NCBI RefSeq assembly: GCF_013283645.1
Contig: NZ_JABEKV010000009.1
Location: 7,555-71,554 of the forward strand
DNA: 64,000 nt
Source of the DNA: Sinorhizobium psoraleae
GTDB taxonomy: Bacteria > Pseudomonadota > Alphaproteobacteria > Rhizobiales > Rhizobiaceae
Direction: 5' to 3'
Part shown: piece after piece, positions 25,630-33,329 of the stretch
Numbering within the stretch: the stretch's first letter is position 1
Layout: each line of letters opens with the position of its first letter
Program-made: the position numbers and the translations under genes
The notes under the pieces: generated by a model
What the model saw: only the letters and a program-made list of their open reading frames with translations
What the model was told of the DNA's origin: nothing
Databases searched by the model: none

Positions 25630-27255
25630 TCAGTTGCGGCCGCGACCGTGCGCGGGTGATCGAACTGTCACGTCGGCGGCGCGACCGCCTCCAGCATCGC
25701 TTCGGCTTGCTCCAGCAGGGCGAACGCTTCCGTCAGCTCGGTCGAGGCCGTGCCGCTGGAATGATTGCCGGAGGCGAGCCAGGCGTTCATGAACGTAGCC
25801 TGTGACGCGATGAGCGATTTCAGCGATCCTTCCAAAGCCGCTTGCCGGTTTTCGATCATGTCGGTCGAGCGTTTCTCCAGCGCCTCGAACTGCGCGGTTC
25901 CGCTCTGCAAGGTGTTTATCAACGTCTCGACGTAACCCAGCAATTCGCGCTCCAGCGGCGACAGGGTCTCGGGCATCGGTGGTCTGGTGGTTTCGCTCAT
26001 CGGTCAATCTCCCTGGAAGATCTTCAGGCATGGCGTTTTGGCGGTCCCGGCCTGACAGGTGATCAGCTGAAGGCGGTTGACGTCCCAGGTCAGGACTTTG
26101 CCGTTGCTGGTCTGGTTGATCTGCAAGCCCATTTGCCAGAGGCTGGCGCTCTGGGCGCGGTCGATCATCAGCCCCGCCCAAAACCAACTCGCGGTGAAGC
26201 TCAAAAGGACGATCAGCAACGCCATCGCGCCCAGGGTCAGGAGGTATGGTTGCACCATCGACCGGAGCCGGTTCACGTCCGCCTCGGTCTTCGCCAGCGC
26301 CGCGTTCAAGTGCTGGCGGTTCGCGTCCGTGAAGCTGCGGATATCGGTCTCGATTGTAGCTTGCGCGCGCTTCAAGGCTTCGCTCCAATCGGTTTCGAAG
26401 CTCGTCGAGGGCGATGGCATCGAGCCGGCTTCCGGAGCGGGTGGGCTCGCCAGCCGCTCTTTCAAGCGCTCGCTCAAGGGTATTCTCTCGGGTCCAGTCT
26501 TCACGGAACAGGTCTCCTTTCAGACGCCAGCGCTCGTCCGTCTCCGGATCGCGCGCGGTGATGTAGTTTTTGCCGGCGCGCGGCAGATCGAAACCTGCCG
26601 CCGTCAAAGCCTCAGTCATGCTTGGGCGGTCATGGATTTCGCCGGTCTCGATGCGCTGGACGATCCAGTCATGGATCATCTCGCGGGCATCGCCGCGCCT
26701 GACGCTTTCGATAAGGCTGACGGTTTCGCGTGAGCGCTCCGGGGCCATCGGATCGTTCCAGCCGTGTTCCTTGTTCAGCACATCCCGCAAAGCGTCGTAG
26801 TGCTTCTGGTAGCCGGGCGGCGCGATGTTGAGGCTGCGCCCGCTCACAAGCTCCATGCGCGGCGTCACGAAATGCAACTCGACGCGGCCCTCGTGCGTGT
26901 GTCGCACCCAAAGCATTTCGCGCTGGTCGGCTTCCATGCCGGCGAAGGCAAGGTTCTCGAAGGCGTCCATCACCTGCCTTTGCTGGGCAGGGTTCGGCGC
27001 GTCTTCCGCCGTGAAGGCGATGACGCCGGCGCGATAGGTCCACTGGTGGGGGCAGGCGTCGATCAGCGCGCGCATGCGGTCTGCATCGCCGCGCAGCACT
27101 TCCGGCAGGGGCTCGCGGGCAAACAGCATGATCTCGCCGCGCTTGTCGCGGATCGCGTTGCGGTTCTGGTCGTAAGCGACGACGTCGCGCTCAACCAGAT
27201 AGTCAACCGGTCCCGATCCGCCGCCCTGGCCGTTGCGGAAGAACTTGATCAGCAC
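25630..27255 (-). CDS. mobA: MobA-type relaxase
   Basis: A 541-aa relaxase. Catalytic N-terminal domain (residues ~1-190) with the histidine motif WVRHTHEGRVELHFVTPR; the nicking Tyr is probably among those near the N-terminus (VDYLVERDVVAYD). The C-terminal half is Pro/Arg/Asp-rich low complexity, because the DNA there also encodes two other proteins in a different frame. It overlaps mobC by 7 bases. Confidence 0.85.
   Translation of the reverse strand: MLIKFFRNGQGGGSGPVDYLVERDVVAYDQNRNAIRDKRGEIMLFAREPLPEVLRGDADRMRALIDACPHQWTYRAGVIAFTAEDAPNPAQQRQVMDAFENLAFAGMEADQREMLWVRHTHEGRVELHFVTPRMELVSGRSLNIAPPGYQKHYDALRDVLNKEHGWNDPMAPERSRETVSLIESVRRGDAREMIHDWIVQRIETGEIHDRPSMTEALTAAGFDLPRAGKNYITARDPETDERWRLKGDLFREDWTRENTLERALERAAGEPTRSGSRLDAIALDELRNRLERSLEARASYNRDRYPQLHGREPPALERGAGEDRGGREPAPVDGATIPPDPGRDGVADRPFELHRELVLGGADDRPRPERQPLANGLADQPDQQRQSPDLGRQPPSADHLSGRDRQNAMPEDLPGRLTDERNHQTTDARDPVAAGARIAGLRRDVDKHLAERNRAVRGAGETLDRHDRKPASGFGRIAEIAHRVTGYVHERLARLRQSFQRHGLDRADGSVRPAGASRSDAGGGRAADVTVRSPAHGRGRN
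25668..26000 (-). CDS. MobD/MbeD-like protein nested in mobA
   Basis: A 110-aa protein encoded in another frame entirely within the 3' part of mobA: helical with a probable coiled coil (LSPLERELLGYVETLINTLQSGTAQFEALEKRSTDMIENRQAALEGSLKSLIASQ). ColE1-like plasmids have mbeD in the same place; its products aid mobilization and entry exclusion. The regular heptad-like pattern, compared with the low complexity of the mobA frame, argues that this frame is real. Confidence 0.7.
   Translation of the reverse strand: MSETTRPPMPETLSPLERELLGYVETLINTLQSGTAQFEALEKRSTDMIENRQAALEGSLKSLIASQATFMNAWLASGNHSSGTASTELTEAFALLEQAEAMLEAVAPPT
26004..26504 (-). CDS. MobB/MbeB-like membrane protein nested in mobA
   Basis: A 166-aa protein in an alternative frame inside mobA: amphipathic N-terminus (RIPLSERLKERLASPPAP), long helix (residues ~38-85, SFETDWSEALKRAQATIETDIRS), one strong transmembrane segment (about 87-112) and a small C-terminal domain with two Cys. 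This is the layout of MbeB/MobB, which anchors the relaxosome to the membrane. It stops 3 bases before the nested mobD-like start. Confidence 0.75.
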   Translation of the reverse strand: MKTGPERIPLSERLKERLASPPAPEAGSMPSPSTSFETDWSEALKRAQATIETDIRSFTDANRQHLNAALAKTEADVNRLRSMVQPYLLTLGAMALLIVLLSFTASWFWAGLMIDRAQSASLWQMGLQINQTSNGKVLTWDVNRLQLITCQAGTAKTPCLKIFQGD

Positions 27256-27731
27256 GGCGCGCCATCCTTGGCCGTGAACTGCTCAAGGGTTTCCGATAGC
27301 GCCCGCTCGATGGCGACCAGGCGCGCGGCAACCGTGATTGTGTCGATGGCGGAGAACTGGCCCTGAGCCTGGGCCGTGTTCAGCCATCGGGCGATCTGGT
27401 TGAGGTTACCGCCGATCCGCGCGACGGCGCGCACCAGCTCCGGGTCCACCTTGGGAACCGGACGGCGGCGGCGTGCCTCGGTGAGGCCAAGCGCTTCCCG
27501 CATCAGCGTGGCGAAGGGCAGGCCGGCCCGCGCCGCGCGTGCGGTCAGCGCCTGCTTTTCCGATGCCGTGCAGCGGAAAACCACAACGGCGTTGAGTTCG
27601 CCCTTTGGCGGTCGCCGCGTGCTCTTGGTGGGGTTTGAAGGGGAGGCTTGCCTCCCCTCACAAGGCTCCCTGTCGGACGGCTCGCCGTATGACAGGGGTC
27701 GCCTTGCTCCCTTCAAATCGCCAGCCGTCAT
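27249..27731 (-). CDS. mobC: MobC mobilization accessory protein
   Basis: A 160-aa protein with a basic N-terminus and a MobC/RHH-type domain (AVVVFRCTASEKQALTARAARAGLPFATLMREALGL, then VARIGGNLNQIARWLNTA). MobC melts oriT for the relaxase. It overlaps mobA downstream and the HTH gene upstream (4 bases), so these are one operon. Confidence 0.85.
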   Translation of the reverse strand: MTAGDLKGARRPLSYGEPSDREPCEGRQASPSNPTKSTRRPPKGELNAVVVFRCTASEKQALTARAARAGLPFATLMREALGLTEARRRRPVPKVDPELVRAVARIGGNLNQIARWLNTAQAQGQFSAIDTITVAARLVAIERALSETLEQFTAKDGAPC

Positions 27732-28489
27732 GACGCCCTCCGGACTGTCGTCTGCCGGGCGGTTTCATCGGCAATGTGGTCACGGCGGCGGCTGAAGAAA
27801 GCGATCCAATCGAGCGCGCTCGGGCTCGTCTCGTCCGGTGGCCAATAGCCCGGCAAGGCATAACCCGGTCTCCTAGTTTTCACCGTTCGAAGGCCCAAGG
27901 CGTCGATCGATGGTAGCCCGTGACGGCGCAACCAGGTGCGCCATTGCTCGACCTGATCCGCCTTGGTCTCGGCGACGAAAACGAGCGGGACGGCTCGCCG
28001 CGTCTCGACGCGCGGCGGGGCGTCCTCGCGCGGGTTAGGTTTTTTTATTTTTTCTTTCTCTGGGTTTGGTGGACATATTTGTCCCCCTTCGCCGGACACA
28101 TCTGACCGCCTTGCCGGACGATTTTGACCGCCTTCGTCGGGGTAAAGGGTGACAACGTTGTCCGTCTTTTCGCGGGCATCCGATGCGCGTAAAATCGACG
28201 CCGCTGAGGGACGATATACCGTGTTGTGCCCGACGCCATTTCCGCGCTCGACCTCGAACCATCCTTTGGCCTCGAGTTCACGGACGGCGCGCTGAATGGT
28301 CTTGACGCTCTTGCCGGTCGCGTCGGCAATCGTTTTATAGGACGGCCACGCCTTTTCGGTGTGGCCGTTCAAATGCGTGGTGACGATATAGAGCGCCACG
28401 GATCGCGCGTTGTCGCTCAAATCCTTGTCGCAGCTCAACTGCTGAAGCCATTGCAGCTTCACGTCCCGAAATGGTCGTGCCCCGCTCAT
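27728..28489 (-). CDS. HTH_36-type DNA-binding protein (replication-initiator-like)
   Basis: A 253-aa protein with an N-terminal winged HTH (LSDNARSVALYIVTTHLNGHTEKAWPSYKTIADATGKSVKTIQRAVRELEAKGWFEVERG), a charged linker and a C-terminal helical domain. Similar proteins accompany mob genes in rhizobial elements and are annotated as helix-turn-helix or replication proteins. It is first in the mob operon and so may regulate it or support replication of the excised circle. Confidence 0.7.
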   Translation of the reverse strand: MSGARPFRDVKLQWLQQLSCDKDLSDNARSVALYIVTTHLNGHTEKAWPSYKTIADATGKSVKTIQRAVRELEAKGWFEVERGNGVGHNTVYRPSAASILRASDAREKTDNVVTLYPDEGGQNRPARRSDVSGEGGQICPPNPEKEKIKKPNPREDAPPRVETRRAVPLVFVAETKADQVEQWRTWLRRHGLPSIDALGLRTVKTRRPGYALPGYWPPDETSPSALDWIAFFSRRRDHIADETARQTTVRRAS

Positions 28490-28547
28490 GCGCGCCTCCC
28501 TGGGCGCAATGCGAGCGGAAAGGAAGGGCCGAAAACGGTCGGAAAAA

Positions 28548-28604
28548 GTGGGACGGCGGCTTTGTTAAACCATTGATTTTTATGAAGCGGTGTTTTCGTC
28601 CCAC
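28548..28604. repeat. 8-bp inverted repeat between the two mob regions
   Basis: GTGGGACG at 28548-28555 and CGTCCCAC at 28597-28604, 41 bases apart, in the 205-bp gap between divergent mobilization operons. The place suits an oriT or integrase arm sites; no known nick consensus is visible. Confidence 0.4.
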
Positions 28605-28641
28605 ACGGGGTTAAGCGGCTGATTTTCTTGGAATTCGGCGT

Positions 28642-28660
28642 TCCCTCCGGGCCCACCATT
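28642..28660 (+). repeat. attachment-site core, right copy (19 bp)
   Basis: TCCCTCCGGGCCCACCATT, identical and in the same orientation as 12332-12350. No tRNA body precedes it. It separates the mobilizable element from the conjugation genes that start 35 bases later. Confidence 0.75.
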
Positions 28661-28694
28661 CTGACGCAAGCGCCAGTAGGGGGCCAACGGCCAA

Positions 28695-29096
28695 ATGGAT
28701 GACGGGAAATTCAACGCTCTCCTTGAGCCGGCCAAGAAGGATCGCACTGTGCATGTGCGTGTCACGGTTGACGAACATGCGGGGATCGAGAAGGCGGCCG
28801 AGGATGCCGGCATGACGGTATCCAGCTTTTTCCGGTCGCTGCTATTGGAGGGGGCAGGCGTCCGGCCGATCCTGACGGGGGATGACCGCCTAGTGATGGC
28901 GGCTTTGCTCGAAGACATGCGGATGATCGGAATCAACCTCAACCAGGTTGCAAGGGCGCTCAACAGTGGCCGGGGCGTCCATCCAAGCGAGCTGAATATC
29001 AACCTCGAAAACGTGCAACGCATTCAGGCGGCGGTGATGAGCGAGCTTCGCTCTATGTCGCGACGGGCTGGTTATCAGCGTCGAGGGGAGAAGTAG
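28695..29096 (+). CDS. relaxosome accessory protein, MobC/RHH type
   Basis: A 133-aa protein: RHH-like DNA-binding N-terminus (TVHVRVTVDEHAGIEKAAEDAGMTVSSFFRSLLLEG) and a MobC C-terminus (EDMRMIGINLNQVARALNSGRGV). It should bind oriT with the relaxase encoded 3 bases downstream. It is read away from the mobilizable element. Confidence 0.8.
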   Translation: MDDGKFNALLEPAKKDRTVHVRVTVDEHAGIEKAAEDAGMTVSSFFRSLLLEGAGVRPILTGDDRLVMAALLEDMRMIGINLNQVARALNSGRGVHPSELNINLENVQRIQAAVMSELRSMSRRAGYQRRGEK

Positions 29097-29099
29097 CCG

Positions 29100-32000
29100 T
29101 TGGAAATCTTCTTCGGCGCATTCACCAGCGAATGGGAGCAGCGGCGCGCAGCGCTGGTGCATGAGATGACGTCTGGTGGACGTGGTGCCGCGGCCGAGGA
29201 AGAAATGCGGAAGCGCCTGAAGCAGCTGTCTCAGCTCGGCGCAGGCGGTGGAGGAGGTTCTGGCGGCGCTTCTCGTGGGGAGCGCGCCGGATCGAGGAGC
29301 CGGTGGGCTCCTCGAGACCAAGCGACGGCGACACCATCAAGCCGGCCGATGGAGACGCGGCTTGCTGCCGTCGCCAAGGGAAGCCAGCCGGCCGTCGTCA
29401 AAATGGCGTCTTATGGGGGCGGTGCGCGAGTAGGGGCAATGTTGAACTACGTGTCCCGATCCGGAGAACTGAAGGTTGAGGACGAAAACGGCAGGATCCT
29501 TGAGGGCCGCGAGGAATTGGCCAGGGTGCGCGGTGATTGGGATCACCTTTTCCAGAACCGTGCCGAAAGCCGCGACATCGGGAGTTTCAGCGTCGAGATA
29601 ACGGGCTCTAGGCTTACGTCCGACGACGCTTTGCACGAGTTGGTACGGAGCACCTTATCAAGTGGCTTTGGCGATCGCCGCTATGCCTATGCGGTCGAGA
29701 AGCATCAGGACGGTTCAGTCTCGGTTCAAGGGCTGGTGGTGCTCCGAAGCGGGCAGGGGGAGCGGCTGACAGGAGACGCTAAAGCGGCCGATATCATCCA
29801 GGGGCGGTATGATGCCAGTGCGTTCGCCAGCGAGGCCGGCGCGATGTTCTCGTTTCATGGGTATGGGAACGGTGTCGAGTTCGGCGCCATCCGTTTGCGC
29901 GACCTGGTCGACCAGTATCAGGATGTTCGCGACGATCGGGGCCGGTCAGTATCTGGCGAGAAGGCTGCAGGGGATCTGGTACAAAGGGAATGGCGCGGTG
30001 ATCTGCACAGCCGAAGGAGCCGCGACGTGATGCACGTCATCATGTCGGCACGGGCCGGAACGGATGCAGCGACTTTCGAGGGTGCCGTGCGCGATTTTCT
30101 AGCGCACCAGTTTGCGGGCCATCGTTATGTCTTCGCCATGCACGATCCTGCCAGCGATCCGAAAGAGGCTGGGGAGGGGGGCAAGCGACCGCACGTTCAT
30201 GCGCATGCGATCATCGCCATGAGATCGGATGCCGGCGATCGCATAGAGACGACTCCGGCCGTGTTTCGCGAATGGCGATCGGTCATGGCCGAGAAGGCGC
30301 GGGAACATGGCATAGAAATGGAAATGACCGATCGGCGAGAGTTTGCCACTCCGCCCGCCTTCACGCGGACGCAGGTTCGGCCGGTGAGCCGTAACGGTCG
30401 CACGGAGCATGTCGGGACGAGCGAGCCAGCGCAGGCGCGGTATGACGCCAAGCGCAGCGGCCGGCGCGCGGTCGCGAAAAGCGACAGGAGCCGACAATAC
30501 ATCATAAAGGCGCAGGAATCGTGGCAGAAGGTCGCCCTTGCGAGCGGTGATCGTCAGACCATTGTCTATGCTACACAGCACCGAGAATACTTAGAAGCTG
30601 GGCTTTCGGAGGCAACGAAGGACGCCGGCGCCAATATCATTCACGCAGATTTCGGATCGAATTTCCGCGCCAATTTGGTTACATTGCAGGAAATGGTTTT
30701 GGAGGGTCAAGAGTTGCGCGAAACGTCACGAGCAGAGTTCGAGGCTTATGAGAAGAAGGTGGAAACGGCGTTGTTCAAGCTGGAGCGCACCGTGGCCGCA
30801 GATGACCGAGCCGACTTTGATGAGGTAGCGGGCTTGGCCCGTGACTTCGTCAACCAGAAACGTGAGCTGGTAGAGCTATATGAAAAGCGCAACGAAATGC
30901 AGGCTACGCAGAGCCGTGAAGAGCTGACAGAAGTCATTTCGCCCGACGGAAGGATGGACGGAATGGAGCAATCGCAAATGCCCGAGGAGGAGTTTGCGCG
31001 CGCCGTTGAGGCTGAGATCGGCCGGCTCAAAGCAGAGGGCTTTAGCAAGGCATATATAAGCGAACGGAGTTTTGAGATTGAGGACGGCGTTCTCAAGCAA
31101 TACGCCGAAGCTGCTCGCAATTCCTCACGTGATCCTATCAATGACGCGTGGGGATCAGCAGTCGCCAAACACGGCGAGGCTGTCGTCGAGGCCGGTAATG
31201 ATGCCATGATTGACGTCGACCACTACCGCGAGGGGCTCGATCGGATCGAAGCAGGGGAGTTTTCAGCCGACGGTAAGGAGGCAATGCAGGCCGGGCTTGA
31301 TCAGGCGATGCAGCGTGCCGCGGAATTGGCTATCGCTGGGAACAGCTACGTTCGAGAGATTGCCAAGGAGGATCCCGATCTACAACGGTTGATCGATCAG
31401 GCGGAAAACAATGTTCCGTCGCGCAACGATGACCGCGAAGAGGTCATAAAGGGAGTGCAGGGCGTGATAGTCGAGCGGATCGATCGACTTGACGAGCGTT
31501 TGAACAGCCAGGATTCGCCGAATTTCATCTCAGAAGATAGCTACGCGACGCGAAGCGAGGCCAGTGCCGAACGTCAATTCCTGTCGCACATGAGTGCTCA
31601 GCTCGATAGGCTCGGCCCGGATGAGGTTCTTGATCTCTCGCGGACCGAGGTTGACTATGGTTACGATGATGAGGACGCGGATTCGGCTCGCATGAGCGGG
31701 CTCGAATATGAGCCCGAGATCGAAAGGGATAGGCGAGAGCATGAGGGCCATGTCGAAAGTGTTGCTCCTCAATTGGAGCAATTGAAAGTACATGGCGTTG
31801 TCGTCGATACCAGCTTCGAGGCCGTCGAGCCGGCGCCGATTGATGAAGCCGCCTACTTAGCTGAGATGCAGAGGGAGTTTGACCCCGAAGCTGAGCCCGA
31901 CCGTGAGGACGATGCTCGGAAAGCCCACGAACTAGCTTCGACGGTGGACGCTACTAATCGTCTGCAAGATCGTCTAAATAAAGAGAGTGAAGCTGATCAC

Positions 32001-32117
32001 CGCAGCGGAGATACCACACGGACTGACCCCGCCCAACAGCACGTTCCTCGCCTTGAGGAGCTTGAGCGGGAACAAATGGAACAGAGGGAACGCGACCGCG
32101 ACGATCGGGACCGTTAA
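29100..32117 (+). CDS. large MOBP-type conjugative relaxase
   Basis: A 1005-aa relaxase. Residues ~95-200 contain the N-terminal relaxase part (VKMASYGGGARVGAMLNYVSR, with the likely nicking Tyr), and residues ~330-390 the metal-binding three-His motif in KRPHVHAHAIIAM. The C-terminal ~600 residues are acidic, helical and without enzyme motifs; this part may bind the coupling protein. TTG 29100 is supported by GGGGAG 8 bases upstream and by 3-base spacing from the preceding gene; no closer ATG fits. Confidence 0.85.
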   Translation: MEIFFGAFTSEWEQRRAALVHEMTSGGRGAAAEEEMRKRLKQLSQLGAGGGGGSGGASRGERAGSRSRWAPRDQATATPSSRPMETRLAAVAKGSQPAVVKMASYGGGARVGAMLNYVSRSGELKVEDENGRILEGREELARVRGDWDHLFQNRAESRDIGSFSVEITGSRLTSDDALHELVRSTLSSGFGDRRYAYAVEKHQDGSVSVQGLVVLRSGQGERLTGDAKAADIIQGRYDASAFASEAGAMFSFHGYGNGVEFGAIRLRDLVDQYQDVRDDRGRSVSGEKAAGDLVQREWRGDLHSRRSRDVMHVIMSARAGTDAATFEGAVRDFLAHQFAGHRYVFAMHDPASDPKEAGEGGKRPHVHAHAIIAMRSDAGDRIETTPAVFREWRSVMAEKAREHGIEMEMTDRREFATPPAFTRTQVRPVSRNGRTEHVGTSEPAQARYDAKRSGRRAVAKSDRSRQYIIKAQESWQKVALASGDRQTIVYATQHREYLEAGLSEATKDAGANIIHADFGSNFRANLVTLQEMVLEGQELRETSRAEFEAYEKKVETALFKLERTVAADDRADFDEVAGLARDFVNQKRELVELYEKRNEMQATQSREELTEVISPDGRMDGMEQSQMPEEEFARAVEAEIGRLKAEGFSKAYISERSFEIEDGVLKQYAEAARNSSRDPINDAWGSAVAKHGEAVVEAGNDAMIDVDHYREGLDRIEAGEFSADGKEAMQAGLDQAMQRAAELAIAGNSYVREIAKEDPDLQRLIDQAENNVPSRNDDREEVIKGVQGVIVERIDRLDERLNSQDSPNFISEDSYATRSEASAERQFLSHMSAQLDRLGPDEVLDLSRTEVDYGYDDEDADSARMSGLEYEPEIERDRREHEGHVESVAPQLEQLKVHGVVVDTSFEAVEPAPIDEAAYLAEMQREFDPEAEPDREDDARKAHELASTVDATNRLQDRLNKESEADHRSGDTTRTDPAQQHVPRLEELEREQMEQRERDRDDRDR

Positions 32118-32122
32118 GGGAT

Positions 32123-32335
32123 ATGTTGAAGGATAACCGGCAACAATACGTCATCCAGAGCAATGACCCGAAAGGCGACGAGGGGTTTGGCAAGTTCTTC
32201 GCCGTTGTTATCGTATTTGTATTTTTTCTCGGCTGCGTCCAGGTGGCATCGGAAACGGTGATGGCTTGGTATCGTGACTCGATGGATTGGGTGAACGAGA
32301 CAGCGACCTATCTAGGAAGCTTCTGGCCCTTCTAA
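32123..32335 (+). CDS. small membrane protein downstream of relaxase
   Basis: A 70-aa protein with one transmembrane helix (about residues 24-42, FFAVVIVFVFFLGCVQVAS). It begins 5 bases after the relaxase stop and is probably the last gene of that operon. No family recognised. Confidence 0.6.
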   Translation: MLKDNRQQYVIQSNDPKGDEGFGKFFAVVIVFVFFLGCVQVASETVMAWYRDSMDWVNETATYLGSFWPF

Positions 32336-32394
32336 TGGCGGGGCTCATTTTAAGAGGTCGGCATAAAACATGCTGACTTCGTATCAGCGGGGTC

Positions 32395-32814
32395 TTACTC
32401 CGAAGCCTCTTTTGCCAGCGCTTTCACCAGGTTGACGAGCTTCCGCCGGATCTTTTCGTCCTCAATCTTCACAAAGGCGCGATTGAGAGCCAGCCCCTCG
32501 ACGGAATTCAGGAACTGCGTGATTTCCCTGCCGGCTCCCGGCTCCGGTTCTAGCGGACTGGAAGAGCCCCCATGCCCCTCCTCGAAAAACCATGCAACCG
32601 GGACGCCGAGAATGTTTGCGATGGCCTGGAGCCGGCTAGAGCCGACCCGATTTGTGCCCTTCTCATATTTCTGTACCTGCTGGAAAGTGATCCCGAGCCC
32701 TGCTGCCAGGGTCGTTTGGCTCAATCCCATTAGCGTTCGTTGCAAGCGGATGCGGCTGCCGACATGAATATCGATAGCATTCGGAGTTTTGGTCTGCGGT
32801 TTATGGAGCATCAT
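32395..32814 (-). CDS. Xre-family regulator of the conjugation region
   Basis: A 139-aa protein with a Cro/CI HTH (GSRIRLQRTLMGLSQTTLAAGLGITFQQVQKYEKGTNRVGSSRLQAIANILGVPVAWFFEEG), of the type common in rhizobia, with a helical C-terminus. It lies between the relaxase and virD4 operons and is a candidate transfer regulator. Confidence 0.85.
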   Translation of the reverse strand: MMLHKPQTKTPNAIDIHVGSRIRLQRTLMGLSQTTLAAGLGITFQQVQKYEKGTNRVGSSRLQAIANILGVPVAWFFEEGHGGSSSPLEPEPGAGREITQFLNSVEGLALNRAFVKIEDEKIRRKLVNLVKALAKEASE

Positions 32815-32920
32815 GGCCTCAAATTGTTTGCGCAGCCAATGGAATGCACAGCGCAGTGAGAAGGTAAACTATGGTCGGCTCTGCGTTACGACTTCATCTG
32901 TGAATGCGCAATGTAGTACA

Positions 32921-33280
32921 TCAGTCGTCAAGCGGAGACGTGAACCCAAACTCCCGCAACACACGTCGCGCCTGTTCATAGGCCGATGCCAGGTCCGCGT
33001 TTGCCGTCTGCCAAGACTCGAACAGCTCAGCGCGTCGCTGACCAAGCGACAGGTATGCGGATTGGAATCCTTCGTGATCGCCCGGCCTGAGTGAAGCCCT
33101 CGACAGCTTCTCCGTCCATATATGCAGAATGACCCGCTCCTCGGCGTCCAGCGCATCCTTCTGTTGCTGAAGCTCATGAAAGCGCGCCTCGGCCTGCCGG
33201 TACGCATGCAACGCCTTCGCTGTGCTCGCCCGCAAATGCAAAGAGTTCCAGAGTCTTCTTTGCAACCCCCATTTCCCCAT
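32921..33280 (-). CDS. hypothetical helical protein upstream of virD4 end
   Basis: A 119-aa, almost fully helical protein (AKALHAYRQAEARFHELQQQKDALDAEERVILHIWTEKLSRA) with no motif I recognise. It stands alone between the Xre gene and virD4. It may act in relaxosome or coupling-protein function, by position only. Confidence 0.5.
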   Translation of the reverse strand: MGKWGLQRRLWNSLHLRASTAKALHAYRQAEARFHELQQQKDALDAEERVILHIWTEKLSRASLRPGDHEGFQSAYLSLGQRRAELFESWQTANADLASAYEQARRVLREFGFTSPLDD

Positions 33281-33329
33281 TTGTTCACCCTACAGAAGCC
33301 CGCTGTCATTCGGTTTTAGTTCCTGATCG

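Larger units (their letters stand above)
12332..28660. mobile_element. integrative mobilizable element bounded by 19-bp direct repeats
   Basis: A 16.3-kb unit between identical 19-bp copies at 12332-12350 and 28642-28660. It contains a tyrosine integrase at the left end, two AlpA-like HTH genes, an Xre repressor, cargo (RlmJ-type enzyme, three-gene nucleotide operon, ImmA/IrrE pair, hipBA) and a mobilization module (TraG-like, MobA/B/C/D, HTH protein) at the right end. It has no mating-pair genes of its own, so it would need a helper T4SS; one lies immediately to the right. Confidence 0.75.
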
